Below, piece by piece: positions 43,104-51,316 of a stretch of 64,000 bases of DNA; position 1 is the first letter of the stretch; every line of letters begins with the position of its first letter. The notes under the pieces are model-generated. The model was not told where the DNA came from. It made no database searches and was given only the letters and a program-made list of their open reading frames with translations. Source of the stretch: VGRW01 sp041498295 (GTDB taxonomy: Bacteria; Myxococcota_A; UBA9160; SZUA-336); contig JBGQIB010000004.1 in assembly GCA_041498295.1 (NCBI GenBank), forward strand, positions 1 through 64,000. The letters are read 5' to 3'. The translations under genes and the position numbers were made by a program.

Positions 43104-44241
43104 TGCCCTGTTTCTCGAACTCCTTGGCGATCGCGCCGCCGTACTCGGCCAAGAGATCGCCGCGCGCCTTCTGCGTCGCCTCGATCGTCGCGATGCGGCC
43201 GGCGTTGCGGTCCTGGAAGCGCGGCATCACGTAGCGCGAGAAGAGCTCGTAACTCTTCTTTGTGTTGTCCCACGACGCCCAGTTATGCGCGAGCTGCAGG
43301 AACGTGCCGAAGCCGCCCGACTCGTTCTGCAGCCGCTCGAGCTGCTCGATCGCGTCGTCCGGCGTGCCGATCACCGCGAACCTCTGCGCGATCATGCTCT
43401 CGATCACTTCGTCGACCGAGCCCGGCATGCCGAGCGGCAGCGACGCGACTTCGCGGAAGTAGAACAGCCAGTCACCGAGGCCGAAGCGCACGTTCGCGCG
43501 GGCTTGCTCGCGCGTCTCCGCGATGTGCATCGGTCCGACCAGGCGCCAGCGCGAGCGGTCTGCCTCGAACCCGTTCGCCTTGCTCGAATCCGTGTAGACC
43601 TGCCAGTTCATGCCGAGCATGCTGAAGCCCTCGAAGCTCGTCGCCCCGAGCGACAGGAGACCCGCGCCGTGCTTGCCCGCGATGCGTGCGCCGGCGGGCG
43701 AGATCTGCGACGCGACCGCGTATTCGAGGTTCTGACTGAACGGACGGAGCTGCAGCCGCGCGTCGACCAGCCGGAACCAGCTTCCGTCGTGAGTCACGGT
43801 CTCGCCGCGGAGCAGGCGCAGAATCACGCCGAGCCCCTCGTCGAGCATGTCGCGCTGCTTCGACGCTTCGAGCCCGAGCATGCGTGCGTCGGACTGGAGC
43901 GCGCCCGGGCCGGAGCCGAACATGACCCGGCCGCGAGTCATGTGGTCCAGCTGCACGATCCGCTCCGCGATCATGAACGGGTGATGGTACGGAACCGAGA
44001 TGACACCCGTGCCGAGCCGGATGTGCCTCGTGTGCTGTGAGGCGATCGCGAGGAAGATCTCGGGCGACGCGATCAGCTCGAAGCCGGCGGAGTGGTGCTC
44101 TCCCACCCAGGCCTCGTCATAGCGCAGCTGATCGAGCCACTTCAGCAGCTCGAGGTCGCGGTCGAGACACGCCGTCGGGTCCTCGCGGACGGGATGGAAC
44201 GGCGCGAGAAAGATCCCGAAGCGCAGCGGCGGATGGCTCAT
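43081..44241 (-). CDS. LLM-class flavin-dependent oxidoreductase (limonene monooxygenase-like)
   Basis: A 386-residue luciferase-like TIM-barrel enzyme. Recognisable segments are RFGIFLAPFHPV, YDEAWVGEHHSAGFE, RLGTGVISVPYHHPFMIAERIVQLDHMTRGRVMFGSGPG and DEGLGVILRLLRGE. HHPF..AER..QLD is characteristic of the bacterial luciferase/limonene-1,2-monooxygenase group. Enzymes of this class use reduced FMN or F420 to oxygenate or reduce small organic substrates. ATG 44241 is the family start (MSHPPLRFGIF). It lies alone on the minus strand, divergent from the VOC gene at 44337. Confidence 0.92.
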   Translation of the reverse strand: MSHPPLRFGIFLAPFHPVREDPTACLDRDLELLKWLDQLRYDEAWVGEHHSAGFELIASPEIFLAIASQHTRHIRLGTGVISVPYHHPFMIAERIVQLDHMTRGRVMFGSGPGALQSDARMLGLEASKQRDMLDEGLGVILRLLRGETVTHDGSWFRLVDARLQLRPFSQNLEYAVASQISPAGARIAGKHGAGLLSLGATSFEGFSMLGMNWQVYTDSSKANGFEADRSRWRLVGPMHIAETREQARANVRFGLGDWLFYFREVASLPLGMPGSVDEVIESMIAQRFAVIGTPDDAIEQLERLQNESGGFGTFLQLAHNWASWDNTKKSYELFSRYVMPRFQDRNAGRIATIEATQKARGDLLAEYGGAIAKEFEKQGIKLPGAS

Positions 44242-44336
44242 CGCTCGACTCTCCTAGAGCGCCGGCAGGGCGCGGCGCCATCGTGCCACAGCCGAGCGGC
44301 GACCGTCCGACTCGGCTTCTGACGTATGCTGTCGCG

Positions 44337-45017
44337 GTGAAGCTCGCGAAGCCGTGCATCGACGTCGGTCTGTACACGAATCGCCGCGACGAGATGCTCG
44401 CGTTCTGGCGCGACGAGGTCGGGCTGCCGTACGAGGAGCTGCTGCCGATGGGCGGCGGCGTGCAGCAGCACCGGCTCGGGCTGAACGGCTCGGTGCTGAA
44501 GATCAATCACTCGCGCGAGCCGCTGCCGGACGAGCCACGCGCCGGCTATCGCGAGCTCGCGATCGCGCGCCCGGGCCTCGGCGCGCCCCGCGCGCTCGTC
44601 GACCCGGACGGGAATCGGGTCGTGCTCGTGCCAGAGCGACACACATCGGTGTCGCGCATCGGACTCACTCTGGGCGTGCGCGACCCGGCCGCATTCCGCG
44701 CCTTCTACGGACGCGCACTGGAGCTCGAGCCCGCCGGCGACGACGCGTTCCTCTGCGGCGACTCACTCCTGCGTTTCGCGGCCGCCGCCGACGCCAAGCC
44801 CGTCGGCCGCATGACCGGCCCAGGTTACCGCTACTTCACGATCCAAGTTTTCGACGTGAACCGAGAGCACGCGGGCATCGTCGCGCGCGGAGGCTCCGAG
44901 GGCAGGGCGCCGCTCACGCTCGGCTCGGTCGCGCGCATCTCGTTCGTGCGCGACCCCGACGGCAATTGGATCGAGATCTCGCAGCGTGCGTCACTGACCG
45001 GGCCCTTGCCGCGTTGA
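44337..45017 (+). CDS. VOC-family protein, two-module
   Basis: A 226-residue VOC protein with two beta-alpha-beta modules (residues about 1-105 and 106-220), each ending in a 'DPDGN' turn: RALVDPDGNRVVLV and SFVRDPDGNWIEIS. The final Glu in WIEIS is the usual metal ligand, while the first-module His positions are not conserved, so metal binding is uncertain. GTG 44337 is the start; its TGA overlaps the TTG start of the metallo-hydrolase gene. The pairing hints at joint turnover of a small organic molecule. Confidence 0.8.
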   Translation: MKLAKPCIDVGLYTNRRDEMLAFWRDEVGLPYEELLPMGGGVQQHRLGLNGSVLKINHSREPLPDEPRAGYRELAIARPGLGAPRALVDPDGNRVVLVPERHTSVSRIGLTLGVRDPAAFRAFYGRALELEPAGDDAFLCGDSLLRFAAAADAKPVGRMTGPGYRYFTIQVFDVNREHAGIVARGGSEGRAPLTLGSVARISFVRDPDGNWIEISQRASLTGPLPR

Positions 45018-45910
45018 ACGCCAGGCTCGACTGGTTCGGCTGCGCGACTTTCCGACTCACGATCGGAGAGCTCGTGATCTTCCTCGACGCCTACCTCGAC
45101 CGGGTGCCGGCCGCGCCGCAAGTCGGGCTGCGCCCCGAAGAGGTCGAGCGTGCGGACTGGATCGTCGTGGGGCACTCGCACTTCGACCATCTCTACGGCG
45201 CGGAGCGGATCGCGAAGCGCACCGGCGCGAAGATCCTCGGCTCGCACGAGACGGTGAGGATCATGGAGGCGCAGGGCGTTCCGATCGAGCAGATGATCGC
45301 CGTGGCGGGAGGCGAGCGCGTGCGGCTCTCCGACGACGTGGTCGTCGACGTCTATCCGAGCCAACACTCCTGTGTTTGGTCACAGGGCGCCATGAGTCCG
45401 AGCGACGAGGTCTGCATCGGCGACCTCGGACTGACTTGGCAAGAACAGCAAGTGCGCTTCCGCGGCCTCGCCGCGCACTTCGGAACGCTCGGCCCGGAGG
45501 TGCTCGCCCATCTCTTGGCCAGCGCGCAGGGCCCGCGCGGAGATGGCGGCGCGCTGGTGTACCACTTCCGCACCGCGCAGGGATCCCTCTTCTACCAGGA
45601 TACGTCGGGTCACTGGAGCGGAATCCTGCGCGACCTGCGGCCCGACGTCGCGATCCTGGCCGCCGCGGGCCGGGGCAACGTCGACGGCGAGCCGATCCAG
45701 GGCTCCCTCGCACAGTTCGTCGCGCGCCAGGTCGACTTACTCCGCCCCCGCCGCGTGTTTCTCGGACACCACGACGACTGGCTGCCCGGCTTCTCGCGCG
45801 CCATCGATGTGAAGCCAATCCGCGAAGAGATCGCGCGCCTGCGGCCTGCCACCGAGCTCGTCGAAACGGGCTACGGTGCTGCATTCCCGCTCTTCAAGGG
45901 GAGAACATGA
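45014..45910 (+). CDS. MBL-fold (UlaG-like) metallo-hydrolase
   Basis: A 298-residue metallo-hydrolase of the UlaG/'beta-lactamase_2' type. The first metal motif is GHSHFDHLYG (canonical HxHxDH), followed by SQHSCVWS, the Asp region SLFYQDTSGHWS and a final LGHHDDW His. No signal peptide is seen. It starts at TTG 45014, in a TTGA overlap with the VOC gene, and ends in an ATGA overlap with the carbonic anhydrase gene, so the three form one coupled operon. The substrate (lactone, phosphodiester or similar) cannot be told from sequence. Confidence 0.86.
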   Translation: MNARLDWFGCATFRLTIGELVIFLDAYLDRVPAAPQVGLRPEEVERADWIVVGHSHFDHLYGAERIAKRTGAKILGSHETVRIMEAQGVPIEQMIAVAGGERVRLSDDVVVDVYPSQHSCVWSQGAMSPSDEVCIGDLGLTWQEQQVRFRGLAAHFGTLGPEVLAHLLASAQGPRGDGGALVYHFRTAQGSLFYQDTSGHWSGILRDLRPDVAILAAAGRGNVDGEPIQGSLAQFVARQVDLLRPRRVFLGHHDDWLPGFSRAIDVKPIREEIARLRPATELVETGYGAAFPLFKGRT

Positions 45911-46584
45911 AGCGCTCGGCGGCGGCTCTGGCCGTGGTTCTCTCGGCTCTGGCATCGGTCGCGGGCGCTCAGGCCCAAGTCCAGACTCAGGAGTCACAGG
46001 CCGCGATGACTCCGGCGCTGGCGCTCGAGCGGCTGCGCGACGGCAACGCGCGCTTCAGCGCGAATGCGACCAAGGCGCGCGACTGGTCGGCGAAGGTCGC
46101 GGCCACCGCGTCGGGTCAGTTCCCGTTCGCGGCGGTGCTCGCGTGCATGGACTCGCGCGCGCCGGTCGAGATCGTCTTCGACCAGGGCCTCGGCGACGTG
46201 TTCGGCGTGCGCGTCGCGGGAAACGTCGTGAACGACGACGAGCTCGGGAGCCTCGAATACGCCGCCAAGGTGGGCGCGAAGCTGATCGTGGTGCTCGGCC
46301 ACACGCGCTGCGGCGCGGTGAGGGGCGCCATCGAGGGCGTCGAGCTCGGCAACTTGACCGGGTTACTCGCGAAGATCCACCCGGCCGTGGAAGCGGCGAA
46401 GTGCAGCGACGCCAAGAGCGACGCCTGTGTCACTTCGGTCGCCGAGCAGAACGTGCGCCAGTCGATGCGCGAGATCCGCGCGCGCAGCCCCTATCTCAGA
46501 AAGTATCTGGACGAGGGGAAGATCCAGCTGGTCGGCGCCATGTACGAGGTCGAGACGGGCCGGGTGACGTTTCTGAATCCCTAG
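45907..46584 (+). CDS. Secreted beta-class carbonic anhydrase
   Basis: A 225-residue enzyme for CO2/bicarbonate interconversion. A signal peptide (residues 1-22, ending AGAQA) targets the periplasm. Zinc ligands are Cys80, His132 and Cys135 (CMDSR and GHTRCGAV), with the Asp82-Arg84 dyad intact. The C-terminal LVGAMYEVETGRVTFL is the usual beta-CA end. Beta-CAs are normally cytoplasmic, so an exported copy coupled to a metallo-hydrolase and VOC gene is notable. ATG 45907 overlaps the preceding stop (ATGA); the TAG stop overlaps the convergent VWA gene by four bases. Confidence 0.95.
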   Translation: MKRSAAALAVVLSALASVAGAQAQVQTQESQAAMTPALALERLRDGNARFSANATKARDWSAKVAATASGQFPFAAVLACMDSRAPVEIVFDQGLGDVFGVRVAGNVVNDDELGSLEYAAKVGAKLIVVLGHTRCGAVRGAIEGVELGNLTGLLAKIHPAVEAAKCSDAKSDACVTSVAEQNVRQSMREIRARSPYLRKYLDEGKIQLVGAMYEVETGRVTFLNP

Positions 46585-47744
46585 TTGTCTGGCTTGATTT
46601 CCAGCTGTTTCTTCAAGCGTTCCTCGCGCTTCGCGCTGGCCCGCTCGGCGAGCTCCGTCTCGATCGCGCGCACTTCGAGCATCTTGCGGAAGCGCGCCAG
46701 CTTCTCGGGGTCGGGGATCGTCTTGTCGAAGCTCACCCAACAGGTGGCGCTCGCCTCGGTTCCCTGTTGCGACGTGGCGGTGAGGCGCAGCTCGTTGCGA
46801 CCCTGCTGCAGGGGCGCGAAGCCGTCGAAGCTGCCGTCGGGGAAGAGGCGCACGGCGCGACCGGCTTCGCCGTTCGTCGTGTTCTCGAGCCGTACCTTCG
46901 CGATGCTCGTCCACGACAAGTACGGGACGAACTCGACGATGTCGCCGGGCTGGTCGAGCACGAGCAGCTCGCCGCCGTTCGCGCGCACGATCTCGTCGAA
47001 GCGGTCGCGCGCGACCGCGGCGGTGGGCCCGAGCGCATAGGCGTAGATGCGCGCGTGTGCGCGCGCGGCGTTCCGCGCGGCGTGAACCGAGATGCGCTGC
47101 GCGGCGCCTGGAGGCACGGGCGGCGACGTCGGCACCCCGTCCGAGAGGAGCAAGATCTCGCGCTGTCGAGTCACTCCGGGCTCGGCGGGCGCGGTCTCGA
47201 ACGCGTCGATTGCCGTCTCGAGCGCGCCGTAGATGTTCGTGCCGTTCTCGTTCGGCCAGGGCGGGAGGGCGTCGAGCGCCGCGAGCAGCTGCGCGCGCGA
47301 GCTCCCGAGCGGCGCTTCGACCTTGGTGTTGCCGCCGAACGTGAGGATCGCCATGCGCGTGGTCTCGGGATCGAGGCGCTCGACCAGACGGCGCGCGGCC
47401 AGCGTCTCGGCGGAGACGATCGTGTCGCCGAAGTCGGAGGTCCAGAGCATGATCTCCTCAGGGGGCTCGCCGGGATATTGGCGCCCGACGACTCCGTCGC
47501 CGTCGACGTCGACGCCGCTCGCGCGGAAGGTGCTGCCCGAGCGATCCAGCACGATCACCACGTCGTGCTTGCCGCGCAGACCCGTGCCCGCCCAGCCGCG
47601 CACTTCGACGAGGTTGATCGGCTCGTGCACCGCATCGCCCGAGCGCGGCACGTCGACCTCGAGGTACACGCGCTCCGCGCGCGCCGAGGAGGCGAGCGCG
47701 GCCCCCAGCACTGCGAGTAGTATCCCAAGAGCGAGGCGCGGCAC
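46581..47744 (-). CDS. Secreted VWA-domain protein
   Basis: A 387-residue exported protein. Signal peptide residues 1-23 (ALGILLAVLGAALASSARA) precede a short beta region, then a von Willebrand A domain (residues about 58-290). The MIDAS motif is VIVLDRSGST (Asp67, Ser69, Ser71), followed by TNIYGAL and LLSDGVPT. A loop insertion DVDGDGVVGRQ looks like an extra calcium site. A beta-sandwich and a charged helical tail (ELAERASAKREERLKKQLE) end the protein. GTG 47744 gives a standard signal peptide; GTG 47771, with GAGG upstream, would add nine residues and overlap the start of the divergent LLM gene. Role unknown; probably adhesion or metal-dependent binding. Confidence 0.87.
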   Translation of the reverse strand: MPRLALGILLAVLGAALASSARAERVYLEVDVPRSGDAVHEPINLVEVRGWAGTGLRGKHDVVIVLDRSGSTFRASGVDVDGDGVVGRQYPGEPPEEIMLWTSDFGDTIVSAETLAARRLVERLDPETTRMAILTFGGNTKVEAPLGSSRAQLLAALDALPPWPNENGTNIYGALETAIDAFETAPAEPGVTRQREILLLSDGVPTSPPVPPGAAQRISVHAARNAARAHARIYAYALGPTAAVARDRFDEIVRANGGELLVLDQPGDIVEFVPYLSWTSIAKVRLENTTNGEAGRAVRLFPDGSFDGFAPLQQGRNELRLTATSQQGTEASATCWVSFDKTIPDPEKLARFRKMLEVRAIETELAERASAKREERLKKQLEIKPDN

Positions 47745-47760
47745 GCCCCGGAGGATCCCC

Positions 47761-48999
47761 GTGAAATTCACCTGGTTCAACCTCATGCCCTGGCCGCATC
47801 TGCCCGAGGACTTTCGGCAGAAGCATCGCTCCGTCTGGGTCGACATCGACAGTGCGCTCTATGACCCCGTCGTAGGCAACCGCGTCTACCACGAATACAT
47901 GGATCAGCTCGAGTATGCCGACAGCCTGGGCTTCGACGGCATCGGCGTGAACGAGCATCACCAAAATGCGTATGGGCTCATGCCGTCGCCCAATATCATC
48001 GCCGCGGGGCTCGCGCGCCGGACGTCCCGCGCCGCGATCGCCGTGATCGGGAATTCGATCGCGCTCTACAACCCGCCGATCCGCGTCGCGGAGGAGTTCG
48101 CGATGCTCGACGTGATCTCCGGTGGCCGGCTGGTCGCCGGCTTCCCGGTCGGTACGCCGATGGACACGAACTTCTGCTACGGCCAGATCCCGGCGCTGAC
48201 GCGCGACAAGTACTACGAGGCGCACGAGCTGATCATGCGCGCGTGGGCGGAGCGCGAGCCGTTCGCGTTCGACGGGAAGTACAACCAGCTGCGCTACGTG
48301 AACTGCTGGCCGCGCCCGATCCAGAAGCCGCACCCGCCGATCTACATCCCGGGCGGCGGCTCGATCGAGACCTGGGACTTCTGCATCGAGCACGACTACA
48401 ACTACTCGTATCTCTCCTACTCGGGTTACAAGGCGGGGAAGGCGCTGCTCGACGGCTACTGGGAGCGGGTCGCGGCACTGGGCAAGGACGAGTCACCGTA
48501 TCGCGCCGCGTTCGCACAGGTCATCTGCGTGGCCGACACCGACGCGGACGCCGAGAAGCTCTACGCTGAGCACGTGCTCTACTTCTACAACCGCTGTCTG
48601 CACGTGTATCTCGGCTTCGCGGATCCGCCGGGCTATCGCACCATCAAGACGATCCAGTCGGGCAAGCTGAATCAGTTCCGCGCCGAGAATCAGCAGCTAT
48701 ACACGTCGCTCAGTTGGAAGGATCTGGTCGATGGAGGCTACGTGATCGCCGGCTCGCCCGACACGGTGCGCGAGCGCATGGAGCACATGATCAAGGACCT
48801 GCGCCTCGGAGCGCTCTTCCTGTTGTTCCAGATCGGCAACATGCCCGACGACAAGGTGCGCCATTCGACGAAGCTGTTCGCCGAGCGCGTGATGCCGCAG
48901 CTGCGCGACATCTGGCCCGAGTGGAAGCACGACGACCGCTTCTGGGTGAAGCCGCTCGAGTCACGCGTGCGCCCGGAGCTGCCCAGGAACGGCCGGTGA
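47761..48999 (+). CDS. LLM-class flavin-dependent oxidoreductase
   Basis: A 412-residue luciferase-like enzyme, only distantly similar to the one at 43081. Features are LGFDGIGVNEHHQNAYGLMPSPNIIAAGLARRTSRAAIAVIGN, NPPIRVAEEFAMLDVISGGRLVAGFPVG and a C-terminal GSPDTVRERMEHMIKDLRLG. The EHHQNAYG and VAGFPVGT segments mark a branch common in actinobacteria and aromatic/terpenoid degraders. GTG 47761 has GGAGG seven bases upstream. The TGA stop overlaps the ATG of the alpha/beta hydrolase by one base (TGATG), so the two enzymes likely act in sequence: oxygenation, then hydrolysis. Confidence 0.92.
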   Translation: MKFTWFNLMPWPHLPEDFRQKHRSVWVDIDSALYDPVVGNRVYHEYMDQLEYADSLGFDGIGVNEHHQNAYGLMPSPNIIAAGLARRTSRAAIAVIGNSIALYNPPIRVAEEFAMLDVISGGRLVAGFPVGTPMDTNFCYGQIPALTRDKYYEAHELIMRAWAEREPFAFDGKYNQLRYVNCWPRPIQKPHPPIYIPGGGSIETWDFCIEHDYNYSYLSYSGYKAGKALLDGYWERVAALGKDESPYRAAFAQVICVADTDADAEKLYAEHVLYFYNRCLHVYLGFADPPGYRTIKTIQSGKLNQFRAENQQLYTSLSWKDLVDGGYVIAGSPDTVRERMEHMIKDLRLGALFLLFQIGNMPDDKVRHSTKLFAERVMPQLRDIWPEWKHDDRFWVKPLESRVRPELPRNGR

Positions 49000-49787
49000 T
49001 GCAAGAGCGGCGGATCGAGACGAAGCGCGGCTTGAAGTCGCGCGTCTTCGAAGCGGGGCAGGGCGCGCCGCTCGTGTTCTTCCACGGCGCGGGGGGACTC
49101 TTCAAGGAAGAGCCGCTGCTGGAGCGCTTGTCGGCGCGCTTCCACGTGTTCGCGCCCGAGTGGCCGGGCTACGGCGCCGACGCCGGCGAGGAGAAGCTCG
49201 AGGACATGCTCGACTTCGCGCTGCACGGCTGGGACGTCGTCGATGCGCTGGGGCTCGAGCGGCCGAACGTGATCGGTCATTCGATGGGCGGAATGATCGC
49301 GGCCGAGATGGCGTGCATCGCCAACCGCGCGCTCGCGAAGCTGGTGCTGATCGCGCCCGCGGGCGTGTGGATCGACTCACTCCCGGTCCCGGACATCTTC
49401 TCGATGCTGCCCTTCGAGCTCGTCGGCGCGCTGTTCGCCGACGCGAAGAACGGCGAGAAGTTCCTGACGGGCGGGATCGACTTCTCGAATCCGGACGCTC
49501 TGCAGCAGTTCCTGGTCCAGAACTCCCGGCGGCTCGGAACGGCGGGGAAGATCCTGTTTCCGATCCCGAACCGGCGCGTCTCGAAACGTCTGTATCGACT
49601 CACTGCGCCGACCTTGATCGTCTGGGGCAAGGCGGACAGGCTGATGCCGCCGCCTTACGCGGATCGCTGGCAGCAGCTCATTCCGCACGCGCGGCTCGCG
49701 CTCGTCGACGGCGGCGGTCACATGGTGCCGCACGAGCAACCGGACGCGGTTGCCAGCGAGATCGAGCGCTTTCTCGGCAGTCCGTGA
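48999..49787 (+). CDS. Alpha/beta hydrolase
   Basis: A 262-residue hydrolase. The oxyanion motif is FFHGAGGL, the nucleophile elbow NVIGHSMGGM (Ser95), the acid is in VWGKADRLMPP, and the base in DGGGHMVPHEQPD. The arrangement resembles meta-cleavage-product or epoxide/ester hydrolases of catabolic pathways. ATG 48999 is inside the TGATG junction with the LLM gene, and its stop overlaps the GTG of the carboxylesterase gene by four bases. Position between a flavin oxygenase and an esterase supports a role in breaking down an ester or lactone intermediate; the substrate is unknown. Confidence 0.9.
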   Translation: MQERRIETKRGLKSRVFEAGQGAPLVFFHGAGGLFKEEPLLERLSARFHVFAPEWPGYGADAGEEKLEDMLDFALHGWDVVDALGLERPNVIGHSMGGMIAAEMACIANRALAKLVLIAPAGVWIDSLPVPDIFSMLPFELVGALFADAKNGEKFLTGGIDFSNPDALQQFLVQNSRRLGTAGKILFPIPNRRVSKRLYRLTAPTLIVWGKADRLMPPPYADRWQQLIPHARLALVDGGGHMVPHEQPDAVASEIERFLGSP

Positions 49788-51316
49788 GCGAAGTCGCGCA
49801 CGCGCGCAGCGGCCGCCTCGAGGGCGCGCGCTCGCGCGGCGGCCTCGTGTTTCGCGGGATTCCGTACGCGGCGCCGCCGGTGGGCGGATTGCGTTTTCGC
49901 GCGCCGCAGCCCGTCGCCCCCTGGCGCGACGTGCGCAGCGCGACTCACTTCGGCGCCAGCGCGCCGCAGATGGGCGCGATGAACTGGCTGGTGGCCCGCG
50001 TGCTCGGCGCCACGGCGGGCCGCCAGAGCGAGGACTGTCTCACCCTGAACGTGTGGACCCCCGCGCTCGACGGCCGACGCCGAGCGGTGTTGGTCTTCGT
50101 GCACGGCGGCGCGTTCATCTTGGGCTCGGGCAGCACGCCGCTGTACAGCGGATCGCGCCTCTCGGCGCGCGGCGACGTCGTCGTGGTGACGCTCAACTAC
50201 CGACTCGGGGCGCTCGGCTCGCTCGACCTGCGCGACGTCCTGCCCGACGGGCGCGACTCGGAGACGAACCTCGGACTGCGCGACCAACTCGCCGCGCTCG
50301 AGTGGGTGCGCGCGAACATCGACGCGTTCGGCGGCGATCCTGCGTCCGTCACGGTCTTCGGTGAGTCGGCCGGCGCGATGAGCTTGGGCGCGCTGCTCGC
50401 AAGCCCGCGCGCCCGCGGCCTGTTCCGGCGCGCGATCCTGCAGAGCGGCGCGGCACACAACGTATCGTCGCCCGCGCAGGCGCGGCGCGTCGCCGAGGAG
50501 TTCGTCTCGCGCCTCGGCCCCGCGGGCAAGAGCCTCGCTGGGCTGCGCGCCGCGGCGCCGGTCGAGCTCCTGCGTGCGCAGGCAGATACGGGCGCCGCGC
50601 TCGCGCTCGAGCTCGGCGGCCTCGCGTTCCAACCCAGCGTGGACGGCGACGTCCTGCCTGAGCCACCCCTCGACGCGCTGGCGCGCGGGGCGGCCTCCGA
50701 CGTCGCGCTGCTCGCGGGCACGAACGCCGCTGAGTGGAAGCTCTTCATGCTCGGCGATCTGCGCGCGCGGCGCATGGACGACGAGATGCTGCGCCGCCGC
50801 TTCGCGCGCGCGCTCGGCGACGCGCACGTCGAGCGCGCCTTCACGGCGTACGCGCGCGCGCCGCTCGCGCGTGCTCCCGAGGCGCCCCACGAGCGCTGGT
50901 CGGCGTTCCAGTCCGACCGCGTCTTCACTTGGCCGGCGACTCGGCTGCTCGATCTGCACGCGTCTCAGTCGCGCGAGACCTACGCGTACCGCTTCGACTG
51001 GGCGCCGCCGCTCGCCGGCGCGCGCATCGGCGCGTGTCACGGCATCGAGCTCCCGTTCGTGTTCGGCGCGATCCTCGAGCCGTGGCTGCGGCCGGTGGTC
51101 GGCGCGGCGCCGGGCGCGCGCAAGCTCGCCCACCGCGTACAGGAGGCGTGGCTCGCGTTCGCAAAGACCGGTCACCCGGGTCACTCGGGATTGCCGTATT
51201 GGCCGTCCTATGACACCGACAAACGTCACGCGATGCAGCTCGGGCGGCGCTGCAGCGCCTTCCTCGACTACGGCCGCGACGCGCTGCACTTCTGGCAGTC
51301 ATGCGAGAGCCCGTGA
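49784..51316 (+). CDS. Type B carboxylesterase
   Basis: A 510-residue esterase of the type B (pnb/acetylcholinesterase-like) family. The N-terminal GRLEGARSRGGLVFRGIPYAAPPVGGLRF, oxyanion loop VFVHGGAFILGSGS and the nucleophile motif VTVFGESAGAMSLG (Ser195) are diagnostic. The probable acid is Glu in GTNAAEWKLF and the His in GACHGIELPFVFG. The length is normal, and there is no signal peptide. GTG 49784 overlaps the previous stop by four bases. The stop lies within the start region of the PAS kinase gene, so the operon appears to continue into the signalling genes. Confidence 0.93.
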   Translation: MSEVAHARSGRLEGARSRGGLVFRGIPYAAPPVGGLRFRAPQPVAPWRDVRSATHFGASAPQMGAMNWLVARVLGATAGRQSEDCLTLNVWTPALDGRRRAVLVFVHGGAFILGSGSTPLYSGSRLSARGDVVVVTLNYRLGALGSLDLRDVLPDGRDSETNLGLRDQLAALEWVRANIDAFGGDPASVTVFGESAGAMSLGALLASPRARGLFRRAILQSGAAHNVSSPAQARRVAEEFVSRLGPAGKSLAGLRAAAPVELLRAQADTGAALALELGGLAFQPSVDGDVLPEPPLDALARGAASDVALLAGTNAAEWKLFMLGDLRARRMDDEMLRRRFARALGDAHVERAFTAYARAPLARAPEAPHERWSAFQSDRVFTWPATRLLDLHASQSRETYAYRFDWAPPLAGARIGACHGIELPFVFGAILEPWLRPVVGAAPGARKLAHRVQEAWLAFAKTGHPGHSGLPYWPSYDTDKRHAMQLGRRCSAFLDYGRDALHFWQSCESP

